Assembly: GCF_036324505.1 (NCBI RefSeq)
Contig: NC_086370.1
Coordinates: 19,095,656-19,159,655, forward strand
Reading direction: 5' to 3'
Source of the DNA: Eleginops maclovinus
Lineage: Eukaryota; Chordata; Actinopteri; Perciformes; Eleginopidae
Length of the DNA: 64,000 bases
The translations under genes and the position numbers were made by a program. Positions 10,360 to 30,755 of the stretch are shown in pieces (positions within the stretch are counted from its first letter, which is position 1; each line of letters begins with the position of its first letter). Under the pieces are notes generated by a model. The model worked only from the letters and a program-made list of their open reading frames with translations. It did not search any database and was not told the DNA's origin.

Positions 10360-12380
10360 CTGGAAGAACAGGGTGTTAGCAGTAGCAATATTATCAAATG
10401 CAATGTATCATTCATCAGTGATAGAGGGTTATAAAAGTGGACCTCTTTCTCAAGAGACAAACGCAAGTAGCTTCTACAGAAAACATTTCGTTTTTTAGCA
10501 TTCAATTTAATATGTATCACATTGTTTATTTCAATATTTGTAATAAAAGAAAAACTAAAGCAAACACTGTTTTTCAATGTAGCAACTTGAGGAACTTGTG
10601 CTTAATGTCGTTGATCCTCTTCGAAGGAATTAATTGATAGTAATTGGAGGGACTCTAAATCTTCATAGGTGCAGGTCCAGACACAGTTCAAATTCAATGA
10701 CGGGAGTGTTATTATATTTTGTTTCGAGAAACATTCCACTCAATAAAACATAAAGAACATACTGCTATACATTTTCCTTGACCATGGCACAGACATATCT
10801 AGATCTCTCTTTAGTGTCACCACCTACAGCATCAACAATCCCTGAAAGTGAATCCACGGGATCTGAATGTATCAGACACGCACACAGTTCGGAGGGGCCC
10901 TGCTCATTTTTCAAGTTCAAGGGAGATGCCAGTGCCCTCAGATTCCCCACATTCCCAAGTGACGAGTGTCTGCTCCAAAGGAAACATATATCTTAATGTT
11001 TGTTTCAGATCTGTTGGGGGACACAACACCTGTACACAGACTGAGACAACATTAACCAACTCAAATTGTGCTAGTGCTAGTGCTATTCTGCTGCAGCAGA
11101 GGTGAAGACCTCATGATCATAAAATAGCGTCTGATCATATTCCCAAAACTGCGGCCTGCATCGGAACATGTAGAAGGGGAAACTGAGGGCATTACTTTAC
11201 TCTCTCATATGTCGTGAGACTGCTCATCATTAAATCATACAAACATTAACAACCCTAAATCAGTAGGGGTTTGGACTGGGAACGTAGGGTCGCCGGTTCA
11301 AGTCCCCAAACAGACTTAAAATATGGAAAGTGGACTGCTACTTGGAGAGGTCCCAGTTCACCTCCTAGGCCCTGCTTTGGTGCCCTTGAGCAAGGCACCG
11401 GACACCTCCAATTGCCCCTCCCCATTGCTCCCCGGGTGCTGCACAACAGCTGCCCACTGCTCCTAGTACTAGGATGAGTTAAATGCAGAGGACCAATTTC
11501 ACTGTGTGTGCTCTGCTGTGTGCATGTATGTGACAAATAAAGAGGGTTTCATCCTCCGATTCTATTCTATTCTATTCTTACAACCTGTGGCTCCTTCCTT
11601 TTCTAAGGATATGCATCTGGTGTTTTACATATAGTTTATTTTTTAACAGTTTCTTGTCTCCTTATCAGATAGGCACCTTCAGCTCTCAACAGTTTCTTTA
11701 AGCTCCAGTCACATAGCAAAACATCACATCTACTGACTGTAACTCAATCCACTGCAGCTATTTTTAACTGCTCTTTCAAGCCAAGACATTTAAGCGACAT
11801 GTAATGCCGTCATTTGGCTATCAAATAGGTTTGACACAACCCTAAGGACACAACTCAAACCTCCCGAAAACAATTCTGAGTGAATGTTTGGATCTCTCTC
11901 AAAGCACAAGTGACATCTCGAGTTACTGTTACTGTTAATGTGAAGGGTTCTGGACACTGTTATAGTTGCCTTAAATAATTATGAACTTAACCTTGCGCTC
12001 AGATTTACCTCCCCCCTGACAGAGATTGGTAACACCATATCAAATCTTAGCAACGCCCACCAAGAGGGATAGTCAGCACATTCACCCTTTGCTCTGGTAA
12101 TTTTAAAACGTACGATGAAAATGTAAAAGCAGCAAAGTGAATCCTTAACCCTTTATCTCTTCATCATTGGGGAAATCAAAAATAGTTCAATCAAAAGCAA
12201 AGCTATAATCTGGTTACTGAGTTTTGAGCTCCTCTTAGATTGTATTCCCTGAGCTCAGCTGCTCAACCCAAAAATCTTATGATTGGGAACATCTTAATTG
12301 CCTCTCTCCATTTTTGTAGTAGCCAGAATTCAAATCCAAGCTGTATTAGTATAACAAAGATCACCGATGGGATGCAAATC
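10360..12380 (-). other. Region upstream of myoz1 coding exons (probable 5'-UTR intron)
   Basis: No coding sequence found. It contains the SINE at 11261-11579 and otherwise unremarkable AT-rich sequence. If the exon proposed at about 12388-12500 is right, this is myoz1 intron 1. Confidence 0.4.
11261..11579 (+). mobile_element. tRNA-derived SINE
   Basis: Contains a Pol III B-box GGTTCAAGTCC at 11295-11305, then a body (CCCTTGAGCAAGGCACCGG, ATTGCTCCCCGGGTGCTG, CTGCCCACTGCTCC, GAGTTAAATGCAGAGGACC) typical of a SINE family widespread in teleosts. It ends in a short pentanucleotide tail (TATTC)n at 11560-11579, as tRNA-derived SINEs often do. The A-box is degenerate. Open frames crossing it are not genes. 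Confidence 0.85.
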
Positions 12381-12387
12381 CACTCAC

Positions 12388-12500
12388 CGGGTTATTGTTG
12401 CAATCCAGGGAGGAGACACAGACCTATAAATACCAAACAGAGAAGAGGAGACTCAGGGCCCGATGCTGGTGATCTGGATCACACGTTTACAAATCCCTAA
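12388..12500 (-). promoter_or_regulatory. Possible myoz1 noncoding first exon and core promoter
   Basis: On the minus strand there is a strong donor-like CCCG^GTGAGT (exon edge at 12388). About 140 bases upstream is a TATA-like GTCTATAGCC (near 12522-12531), and a second TATTTATAG lies at 12424-12432. Together they would make an exon of roughly 100 bases spliced to the acceptor at 10359. This is inference; no transcript evidence is available. Confidence 0.3.
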
Positions 12501-12744
12501 GTGCCTCTGAACCTGCGTATGGCTATAGACCCAGGTCCAGGGAAGTGCAAAACCCACCCTTCACTCAGATGGAAGATCTTTCAGAGGGATGGGGGTGTGG
12601 GTAGCAGCAGTGTTGGTGTCAAGACGGGAGGAGGAGGAGGAGGAGGTTTGGATAGGGCTTGGGGGGGCTAAGGACGGGGGGAAAAGTCTCTGTTGGCCAG
12701 CTGAAAGTGCTGATGGGGATATTAAGGGAACAAAATCATTCTCG

Positions 12745-12770
12745 CAGATGGTTCAGAAGCCTATATTTAG
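12745..12770. promoter_or_regulatory. MEF2 site plus E-box upstream of myoz1
   Basis: CTATATTTAG at 12761-12770 is a perfect match to the MEF2 consensus YTAWWWWTAR. An E-box CAGATG lies 10 bp away at 12745-12750. The pair sits about 250 bp upstream of the possible first exon of the muscle gene myoz1, which is where a myogenic element would be expected. Single motif matches occur by chance, so this is suggestive only. Confidence 0.4.
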
Positions 12771-15700
12771 TAGCAAATAACGAGGGGAACAGAACTCAGC
12801 TATAAGATCACCTCAAAGGACTCTGGGGGCTGTTTAGTGGTACACACAAGTACACAGTGCAACGTTAATGCTTGTATATTAAGGACCTGACAGTTTGTAT
12901 TTCAAAATAAGGGTTAGCTTCTTTACTCCCTGCATTACTCTAACCTGACAGTAGATTGTCACATTTTCATTTTCTTTGAAGTGTTAAGTTACTGGACATG
13001 ATGGGCGTGTGAGAAATAGAGTTCAGAAACTCTAACAATGTTGGCATGGCTTTATCAGATTGTGCAAGTGAATGCAAGGCACAGAGCATCACGAGAACAA
13101 TAACCAATGTAGGCAACATGTCGTGTCCTGTAGTATCCTCTGCCATTTGTTCATAATACAAGCATTTAAAACTGTGCAACCTTAAAGCCGGAAGAATTTC
13201 AAAAGTTTTGAGTGGCAATCACGTGTCCAAATTTCCGCAGCACAACCCCCTCGCCCAGTCGCTCTGCAAATTCCCAGAAGCTGGACGATAATCTCTGTCA
13301 CCTCAAATCTTGTGATGTTTCTACTCCACTAGTTTATTCGCAAAATTTGGTATATTCCTATGATGTAAAAAAAGACTGATAATAATCTGAAAAATAATGC
13401 ATAACCTACATATCAATGAGGTATCATGTGATATTGTTTACTGCCAAAATGTTTATATCTTTTATGTTTCAGAATTTTTATATTTATACTTTGTACAATA
13501 TATTTCAATAGAAGTAGTTAAGTAGAAATCATAATTAAAGCAAGGACCTGGCAATATATATTTGCTTCTATAAATATTCCCTATATAGAGCCCTGTGAGT
13601 GTGCAGGCTGGCAACAAGATGCCTTTCTGACTGCATGCTCGGACATGACTCCACAGCACCACTCACTGGCAGATGTTTAATAATGGAAATGTGTCTTGAA
13701 AAAGATCACTTTGTGTCTGATCGACATTGCTGAATTAGGTCCTAAAATTGCGTTTTCTCTGTTTTCCCTGCATACTCTTAAGACCCCACCCAGGGACTTT
13801 CATGTACCATACAAAGGTGTGTGCAGAATCTATTCGGCTCAAAACAGAATGCAGTTGTTTTTTGCATGAACAAATAAAGGCAATTGGAGGCTTTAAAGCC
13901 CCCTATTTGCTGAGCTTATACATTGAAGTGGATTATTAAGTTTATAAATATTTTGACAAGCAACATTTCACCAGAGTGTAGATGATGTGTGCTTTTTTTA
14001 TTATGGATCCAGTTTGACTTTTGCTCAGGACACCGTGTTTCATAAGGCCTGACATGTCTGCAGAAAAACTTTTCCCAGGTTACTATTGACACAAATGCCT
14101 CTGTACCTATCAGGGTCAGACCTCCATAAAAAAAGAACATGATTCAAAAAGTCAGGGGAGTAAATTACATTTAAGATTCATTCGATTATAGCCAATCTGA
14201 TTTCTTTATTTTTAGTATCTTGTCTTGGATGCTCCTCGCTCTCTCCTCCCTTAATTATATATTAACAGACTGGATATTGTGAATATTGTAATTCTATTCT
14301 GCATCAAAATGTGACGGATCCAACATAATATTGAAATGAACCTTGAAGAATCCAATAGGCATAATGCTCCTTTGCTTTCTGTTTGTTTAGTTATTAATAT
14401 TATTTGAATACTAAGTACTCAAAACAGTCATCAGAACCAGGCTCAACCAGCTTGTCAGAAGTGTATGTTTCCATAAATCAGATACTTTATCAGAATATGC
14501 TGGAGTAATTCTGTTTTAACAGGCCAAAGCATTCTAGTTTTATGAAACAGCAATCAAACCGGTTAAAACAGATCTGTGATGACTCTTATCACCTGAAAAC
14601 TGCATAATGTTTATGATGTGCAGAATGTCTTGGAGGCCATGCTGTGGTAAAACTTAGTAAAAATACACTCAGGTGGTTATCGTGTTGAAAGTATAGTTCA
14701 GCATACATCTTTCATTCCTTTATTCTTTTATTAAAACTGATTAACATGTTACAGTTATTGCACTTCATTAATATTATCATGTATTGCATGCATGTACTGC
14801 ACATAAAAAGAAACAAGCAGGATCACACATTCAGCAGCAGGGGGCAGTGTAAAATCAGAAATGTCACACAACCCGAGGGCATTCAAATCTAATTTCATTC
14901 CTCTAAAAATGTCTTGTCTTCAAGTCAGTATAATCTGGTAAGCATCAATAACATTTTATCGAGTTATATTTAATGAAACTACATTTAGAAGCATACATTT
15001 ATCATATTGTACACCTCAAAATAACCATGTCCACACTTTTCCGTGGCTATACTGGTATAAGAAGAAAAAAGAAGAAGAGGAAATATATTTTAAAAGTGGT
15101 AAAAAATAAATAAAAGTATCTTCCCAAAAATTCCACAACTGAAAACAACATATAAATTGCTTTGTTCCTTACTTGTTTCCATTAGCATACATAGTCTTTC
15201 AAGGTATATAGCCATTAGTTGTTTCCTAACTTTTAATGGAAACCATTGTTATTAAAAAGACACCATTTAAAACTGTGCCTCAGCCTCTTTTACCAAAAAA
15301 TATCATGTACCAAACGTTCCTGTCCTTCTGCTGTTAACTTCTACAGACTGTGGGATTTCATAACTATGTACAAATCAACCATGAATCCCAATAACAAATG
15401 GTGGGGTTATGACCACATCCGTTATCTGCCATACCTACAGTATATACTGCCTAAATCTTTCTCCACAGCCACTCTTCTTCCTTGAATCCTTCCATAAATT
15501 CTAATGCGTCTCATTCAGTTAACTTCCCCTTGCACCACATCAGATTAAATCACAATTCAACAAAACCAAATACACATTACTTCATCTGTGTTATTTGTTT
15601 AATAAAGTTAAGAATTTACATATCTGCAAAGATCACACTGAAACTAATGAGGCTCTGGTGTGCCTAATGGCAGCTATGATATCCAGTGACAAGTGCACAT

Positions 15701-16300
15701 TCATTGACAGCCAGGGCACTTGTTGAATGTGACCCATGCTAAAAACATAGCATTTCTCTCTGGCTATAGTGAGCAGAGGCATTTGACACAACCTTGCCTG
15801 CAAGAGCAGACCTTCACATATTGTTTCAAGGTGAAAATCAAGATGTTTAAAATCTATTTTACAATTTTCAGCTGGTCATGCATGATTAATACCCCTGGAC
15901 AATTAGGCTCAGTCTCTTCTTGACAATGCTGCAACAAACAGGGTTAAAAAAACAAACATTTTTTGGGCACATAATTTAGTAGGACAAGTACTGAATAACA
16001 GAGTGAAATGTTCAAAGTAATATAAAAGAAATACGCCTGCAACCTTTGCTTTATGACCCCCCACCTGTCCACCTACTACAACATATTTGTTCATTGATTT
16101 GAATCCTATGCTCAGAATCGCAATAATTCATTTTCAACATCTTTCAGACATTTCAAGTTTCAAAGAATATTTCAGTACAGGCTCTGTTTAGATGGTATTT
16201 CTGCTAAATAAGTAGAAAGAGATCTCCAGAAACCTTACACAAACCTCCCCCAGGACAGGCATATGGTTGACTATACAGCATACATAATGTGCCAATATAC
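12771..16300. other. Intergenic region between synpo2l and myoz1
   Basis: AT-rich, no coding exon recognised on either strand, no long tandem repeat. The only element singled out is a CTCF-like site at 14835-14849. The right end probably includes the synpo2l 3' UTR. Confidence 0.5.
14835..14849 (+). promoter_or_regulatory. CTCF-like core motif
   Basis: CAGCAGGGGGCAGTG. Against the vertebrate CTCF core CCASYAGRKGGCRS, the stretch 14834-14847 has one mismatch, at the first base. It lies between myoz1 and synpo2l. Occupancy is unknown. Confidence 0.35.
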
Positions 16301-16305
16301 TCTAT

Positions 16306-16311
16306 TTTATT
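16306..16311 (-). terminator. Candidate synpo2l polyadenylation signal (AATAAA)
   Basis: TTTATT on the plus strand, about 350 bases beyond the synpo2l stop. Other AT-rich candidates lie further out, so the true 3' end may be longer. Confidence 0.35.
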
Positions 16312-16657
16312 ATTGTCACTCAGATATATGTGTTACTAAATGTGTAAGCAGCAAAAATAAATGTGTAAAGCAGCATTTTGAAAAAATGAAATAGGGGTTT
16401 ATGATCTCTTACCATTATTCAAGTTCTAACTTTTTGTCACTATATGTCAATGAGTTGCTCATAGTACATTTTCAAAGCCTTAGCCCTACCCAAAACCCAA
16501 AAATATTCAATTAACAATGACTTTAGAAGAGAAAAACTGAATATTGTCACATTTGAGTTCTAGAACTAGTGGATGTTTGGTATTTTTAACTTAAACTATG
16601 AAAACATTAGTCTTACATAAGGATGTCCAAGTGTCATATTGACTGATTTCCTGGTTT

Positions 16658-25002
<8,345 letters not shown>

Positions 25003-27623
25003 TGTTCTGCTCTCTATATCTTTTTTTCTTTTTTTAACTTTTCTTCTTTGTCTTGGTTATTTTCCGCTCCTTTTTGGTTTTTGTATTTTGTCTGGGGGGC
25101 CCTCAGTATGTTGGCCCCATGTTCAGCGGTCAGGGCCCCCTCAAAGAGCTCTGACGTGCTCTTTTTCCTGCCACACTGTCCGGACGCTGACTTCTCTGTG
25201 AGTCCAGCTCTAAGGCCAACACTCACACCTGAACACAAACACGTGCACACACACACTTCTGTGTGCCCACCCATACACAGAGTGGGCCTTCCATCATAGC
25301 CAAAGGAGAAGGAGAGGGAGAGAGAAATATGATGGGAGGGGGGTCTGGGTCTGCTTACAGTGAGGAATGCCTACCCCAAACGAGCAAGGGGAGGGTCCAA
25401 CGCAACACTTGTCCTGTCACTCAGACCTATGCCACTGGGTCGCTGATAGCCCCTCCAAAAATAGGACACCACAACCACCACCTCCGCGGCTCTGCCTGCT
25501 CGCCTGCAGCCCAAGGGAAAGTTAACATTCAGAACGTCCAAATGGCACAGTTTCATATCAGGCTTAACAACATTCAAGTCATGATTAACCTTTAGCAGGG
25601 TCAAAGCAAATCTCAGGGCTGTGACATGCATGATAGAAAATATCACTCTTGATTGTAAAATTCAAATATCCTTTGATTTACACCAAGGGGGGCCTACTAA
25701 AATGAATAATGTAGGCAATGCATGGATTGAGATTGGTGCCGGTTCACCTGCAGAGGCTGCTGTGTTTCCTGCCAGCTCTTCTTGAACTAATTACATTCTA
25801 TGCTGTCATCATGGAGCCTTTAGGAGAAATACTTATGGAAGCTCTGGATGAACAGCTGGCATAACTACACTGAAATATGTCTAAATACACAGTGTTAACT
25901 GAATGACAATTACTATGAAACAACACGCTTGCATGTGTAAAATGTATTAGTGTCTTGATAAAAACATACAGAGATATGATATTTCTCGTTAGAGGTTGAT
26001 TCATCCCACCTCACACTCACATTTATTCACATTCCTACAAGCCAAACTCTTAGTTGTGGTGGCAGCCGTGGGCAGTATGACGAAAACATTTCACATAGAA
26101 ACAAACCTAAAAGTCTTTATCTAGGCCTGCAGCAGTGATGAGATAATACTAAATGCTAAAATGCGCTAAATGCTAACAGGCTGATGATAACCAGGGGTTA
26201 TGTTTGTCCGTTTTAAAATGGTTTTTTTTAAACTAGCTGACAAGAAGCAAACAAACATCTCCCCTGCACACTGAGTGTCAGTATTCACTCCCTTTAATTA
26301 TGATGTATTTTCCATTCGTGCTTTGAAAGGCCTTTAAACCTGTTGATAGCGGCTAGATCATCCCCTAGCCTGAAAGGCAACGCTGCCATTATCAATGCTG
26401 CAAGAGGTTACCCATGATAGCTGAACCCTTTGGCAGCGTCGCTCTGCAGCTGTCTCCAGACTTCAGGATAGTAACCAAGATCAGTCCTGGGTCAGACATT
26501 CGCAGAAAATGTCATCCTGTCTTCCTAATATGATATATAACCGGATTTATCCACCAGAGTTGAAGAAATTGCCCAACCACACAGAAACTGAAGATCCAGT
26601 TTATATCACATCGGTATTTACTCATGGAAAGTAAAGTATCCGACAGATATCTGAACAAACATGTTGCTGAAGATTAGTTGTGCCAACTACTCCCCCCAGT
26701 GGTTAAAGGGAGACTCACTGTTGGCCTCCTCGAGCATTTACATCTCTATTTACTACTCAGAAATGACACTCTTTTAGTATTCATTCGTCCCTTTATTTGT
26801 TTAAAAGTTCTTACAAACGTTTTTAAAGAATCGTCTCATCTTTTGTGTTGGATATTTTACTTTAAACCGACTTTTAAACTACATAAAAAGCCGTTTTCTG
26901 GATGTACGTAAACTAGCCTGCATGTCACCACATGCACAGATCATATGTGCCTAACATGTTTTAGGACATGAAGAAACAAGTCTGCAACAGCGTTAAAGCT
27001 AAACAAAGATTTAAGTGTTTTGGTTGCAAATTCTGAAATGTCAAAAATGTAAAAATGTGAGGTCAGGTAGTTTAAGTAAAACATACATAAACAATGCCAG
27101 CAGAGAAGTGGGAAATCGAACAGTTAACAGACTCCTGCAGTTAAACCAATACAAAGTGTTGTTTTATGTCAGCGACTGTTTCTCCGTCTAAGACAATGCA
27201 TTGCAGAGAGCTGTGGCTTCTGCCCGCAACGTCAGGAAGAGGTCTGCTAAGTCATCCTGCCCTCATAGAAGTTGGCTGTCTTTCAAGAAAAGTAAAAAGG
27301 TCAAAATCAATATGCAGCTGCATGGCATTCCCTTGTGGCTCCATATGTTTTTCCACTCCATATGCTTTCTATTGTGGCAGCAACATGAATTTAAGTAGTG
27401 TGTAAGGGTTCAGCAATGACGGTTGTGGCTTTGACTCAGGAAATGGCAGAAGCTGAGTGTTTTTTCCTGTGAGGCGACAGCTTGAACCTTCTCATGTTCC
27501 CCCTTTTAATCAGTTTGTGTCGGACTATCTCTCCTCTCTTTGTTTTCTCTTATACTTCTACATTTGTCTCACTTTCTCTGCCTTTTACACCATTTTTACT
27601 ATGAAGAGCATCTGACACTTTCT

Positions 27624-27628
<5 letters not shown>

Positions 27629-27694
<66 letters not shown>
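27629..27694 (+). repeat. (CT)n microsatellite, about 33 units
   Basis: Pure CT tract of 66 bp in the synpo2l-sulfatase intergenic region. Polypurine on the minus strand. Confidence 0.98.
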
Positions 27695-27697
<3 letters not shown>

Positions 27698-30345
27698 TTT
27701 TCTGTTTAATGACTCGTCTGTTGGGCGACTTGCCTTTCCAAGATGACTCTGACAGACAGGTTTGTTGAGAGGCAGTGGGCACAAACCCAGTAACCTTTAA
27801 CCGAGGCATCTTTGCCAGCCTGGGAGACACTGCCAACTCTGCCCACTGGGTCGGTGAGGTGAAAACGAGACTGAAATATTTGTATGGCAATAACGATTTA
27901 AGCTGAGCCATTTCAAAAATGCTAGGTAACAGTTTGTAAATTGAATCAGCGCCCTTATTGGCATATTTATTGTTTTATCTCCCCTCTTTCTTGCTTCAAT
28001 CTGCATGCAATACGCATTAAATCCTCACGGTGGCACCCTCCACTGACTGTACACACACTCATACTGCACACACATTGAGCTTGTGTGATCCCTTTCATTT
28101 TTGATGAGTCAAAGCTAGCACTCACCGTCCCTCAGGGGAAATGTTTGATTGGATGGAACAACCCAAGGTGCTGCAAAGAGAAGGAGAAACAGTTTACCAA
28201 AAGTTTGTGAGTTTGACACAAGGCCGCCAGCATCCTCTGTGTGGGAGGTTTGTTTGATGTGAGGACACTGAGAGGTCCCCCACCCCCTCAGTTTCATGTT
28301 GTCAATCCATCACTGAGTAAGGTGAGGAGAATGGGAGGTGGATTGAGTTTCAGCTTTGCTGGAAGATGATCCTCAAGTATTTCAGGAGCAGCAAAGCCTC
28401 CGTCAGTGTCACCTTCAGGGCAGTGTTAGTGTGATGTCTCGGAGTTGTGTCTAGCCTCAGATCAAACTGGCTGTCATATTTATGTTGAAACTGGATTTCT
28501 GATTTAAAAAATAAACTTGTTATTAATAAGAGTTGTCAGCAAACTAAGTTTTACGCATCTTTTCGGAACGTTTTCAAAAGCAAGCACCGTGTTTTCGAGT
28601 AAGGCATGACTCCATAAGGATAAATGATTTCCATTACCCTGTTTATTTTTCAAATTGGATGATAGACTTAATAATTAAAGTCATTTTCAGATCGACGTTG
28701 ACACAAACACACACACTCCCCCACTTAAACTCCAGCTTAACAGAGCAGCTCCAGATCGAGTGAGTCATGAATAAATCACACCCACTGCTACTCCTTTCTA
28801 CTCTGCGCCACTGCCTTTTCTGAAACACACCAATACGCACCAACACACACGTACGTCCACGCACTGTACAGATTAGGCATTGCGGTACAGTAGGTTCCAT
28901 TCTTTGTCCTACACACTGACACATCCCCTTTTGTTTCACTGTGTAGTGCATTAGTGGATAACTGAGTGTCCTCAAGAAGCCGTTCTTCAAAACTTTTTTT
29001 ATTTTTTGATTACAGTGAAGCTCTATCATCACTCTGCTGACACCACAGTCATATAACATCATCTATAACATGAGCTTTTGCTTGTACCCTGACAGATAGT
29101 TGATAAAAGAACACAATGCCTTGCTCTCTCGACTCCTCAAGAAGACATTTGCCACTTCCCATTTTTACAGCCCCCATTCCCCTCTCTCCTTCCCTCTCTT
29201 AGCAGTAAAGAGGAGTTCATGTCACTCTGCATTTCCCTAAGGCAAGCTGATGGCTACAACCAGAGACCCAGACGAACACACAGGGCAAGACAAAGTGACT
29301 GCTCCTTTTATGCCACTTTGTTTATGCTCTACTCTCTCATCTGAAACAGTGGGTCTTTTTTTTCTTGCAAATTATGGCTTCCCGTCTCACTGTAATCCTT
29401 CTTTATTCCCCCCTTTACAGCATCCCTCTTGCCATTTTTACTTACTGCTTAATTTGTCATTTTATTCCTTTTACTGCCTCTTTTTCTCTCTATTCTCTAT
29501 TCAGTCTCATGTTCCCATTTTCAGCCAATTCTCTTATCTAATCCACTCCCCCTTCCTCGTAAAATGTATCCCCCCTCCTTATCTCATTGTTATTTTACCC
29601 TCCCTTGCCATATAGATCTCAATCTCTCCAGCATACGCCTCATTCTCACTGTGGGCAAAAAGCCTGTGAAATTTCCCACAGGGTAAAGCAACAGCAGTGT
29701 AGGAAATGGATGTGCATGTATCAGAGGCATTGATTTCCTCTCATTATAATGGGAAGGGGATGGCAGTGAGGTGAAGGCTAAAAGGGCTTTGGTGGATACA
29801 TTCTCATCACAGAACAGCGGATGTTCCTCCCTACTCGGATCAGTTTTATTGCCCGGCACACGCAGTAATTGTCATCGGGTGGCTCTATTAATTGAGCAGT
29901 ATCAGGCAACAAAAGACAGATGACAGGGGCTATTTTTCATCAGGGATTTCCAGTATAGTTTGGACTATGTGGTACGGGAAATCACAGTGGAAGTACAAGC
30001 TGTGGTTCCTATAATAACATTTTAACAGGGGTGGCAATCAGAAAAAAAACCATGAGGACAGGAGGAGTAACTTGTTAACCTGTAAAGTGCTTTTAGGAAA
30101 AATTGTAAACCTTCGGACAGGGAAGAGATCAATAAATGACCTGAATTAAATGCCAAACTATTATTTTAAGGTCCTGCTGTTATCATTGTTCATTCATATA
30201 TGCACTGAAGCTGTTTTACGCCATCATGAAATATTAAACTCCCTCCTGTAATTTTGGCAGTGAATACAGATTGAGTTTGTGTTTTATAATGTCCGACTAT
30301 ACCGTCTGCATAGCTTATATACAGTACATATACAGTATCTGTCTG

Positions 30346-30373
30346 GTGTGTGTGTGTGTGTGTGTGTGTGTGT
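30346..30373 (+). repeat. Short (GT)n microsatellite
   Basis: Fourteen GT units about 380 bp upstream of the sulfatase start codon. Confidence 0.95.
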
Positions 30374-30755
30374 TGAACTGATCTTTCAAGCCAGAAAAGG
30401 AGGCGCCTGAAAATAGAGGAATGTAGCAAGTTACTGCAAAAAGGGAAGCCTCTCTCTCTATCACATACACACACGTGCATAACCTCTACCACCTTCTTGC
30501 CCATCTTACAGACAGCAGTTTTTTCTCCACCCACCACAGCAGCTGGCACAAGCTCAACCCCATCTCACAAAACCAGGAATAAGCCCCAGAAAAAAGACGA
30601 CGTCTCTGACTTAATGGGCAGATACCTCTTTTGGACGAGCTCCTCGGACACACAGATATGCCCATTTTCTGCAGTAGCGATCTGGATTGAGATTCACTGA
30701 CTGCAGAGGAGGCAGAAAAGAAAACACAGACAAAATCTTAAGTAGATATCTAGAG

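Larger units (their letters stand above)
25003..30755. other. Intergenic region between synpo2l and the sulfatase gene (divergent promoters)
   Basis: The two genes are transcribed away from each other, so both promoters should lie here. Near synpo2l, a minus-strand GATATAGA TATA-like word lies about 15-25 bases before the ATG. Near the sulfatase, TTATATAC lies around 30315-30322. Contains a (CT)n tract and a short (GT)n tract. The CT-rich stretch 29380-29600 is low complexity. No further coding exon recognised. Confidence 0.5.

Noticed and set aside
11255..11536. Open frames on both strands at 11.3-11.5 kb
   Set aside because: They lie inside the tRNA-derived SINE.
28643..29062. 139-codon minus-strand open frame
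   Set aside because: Intergenic, no family resemblance, includes low-complexity CA/GT sequence; judged random.
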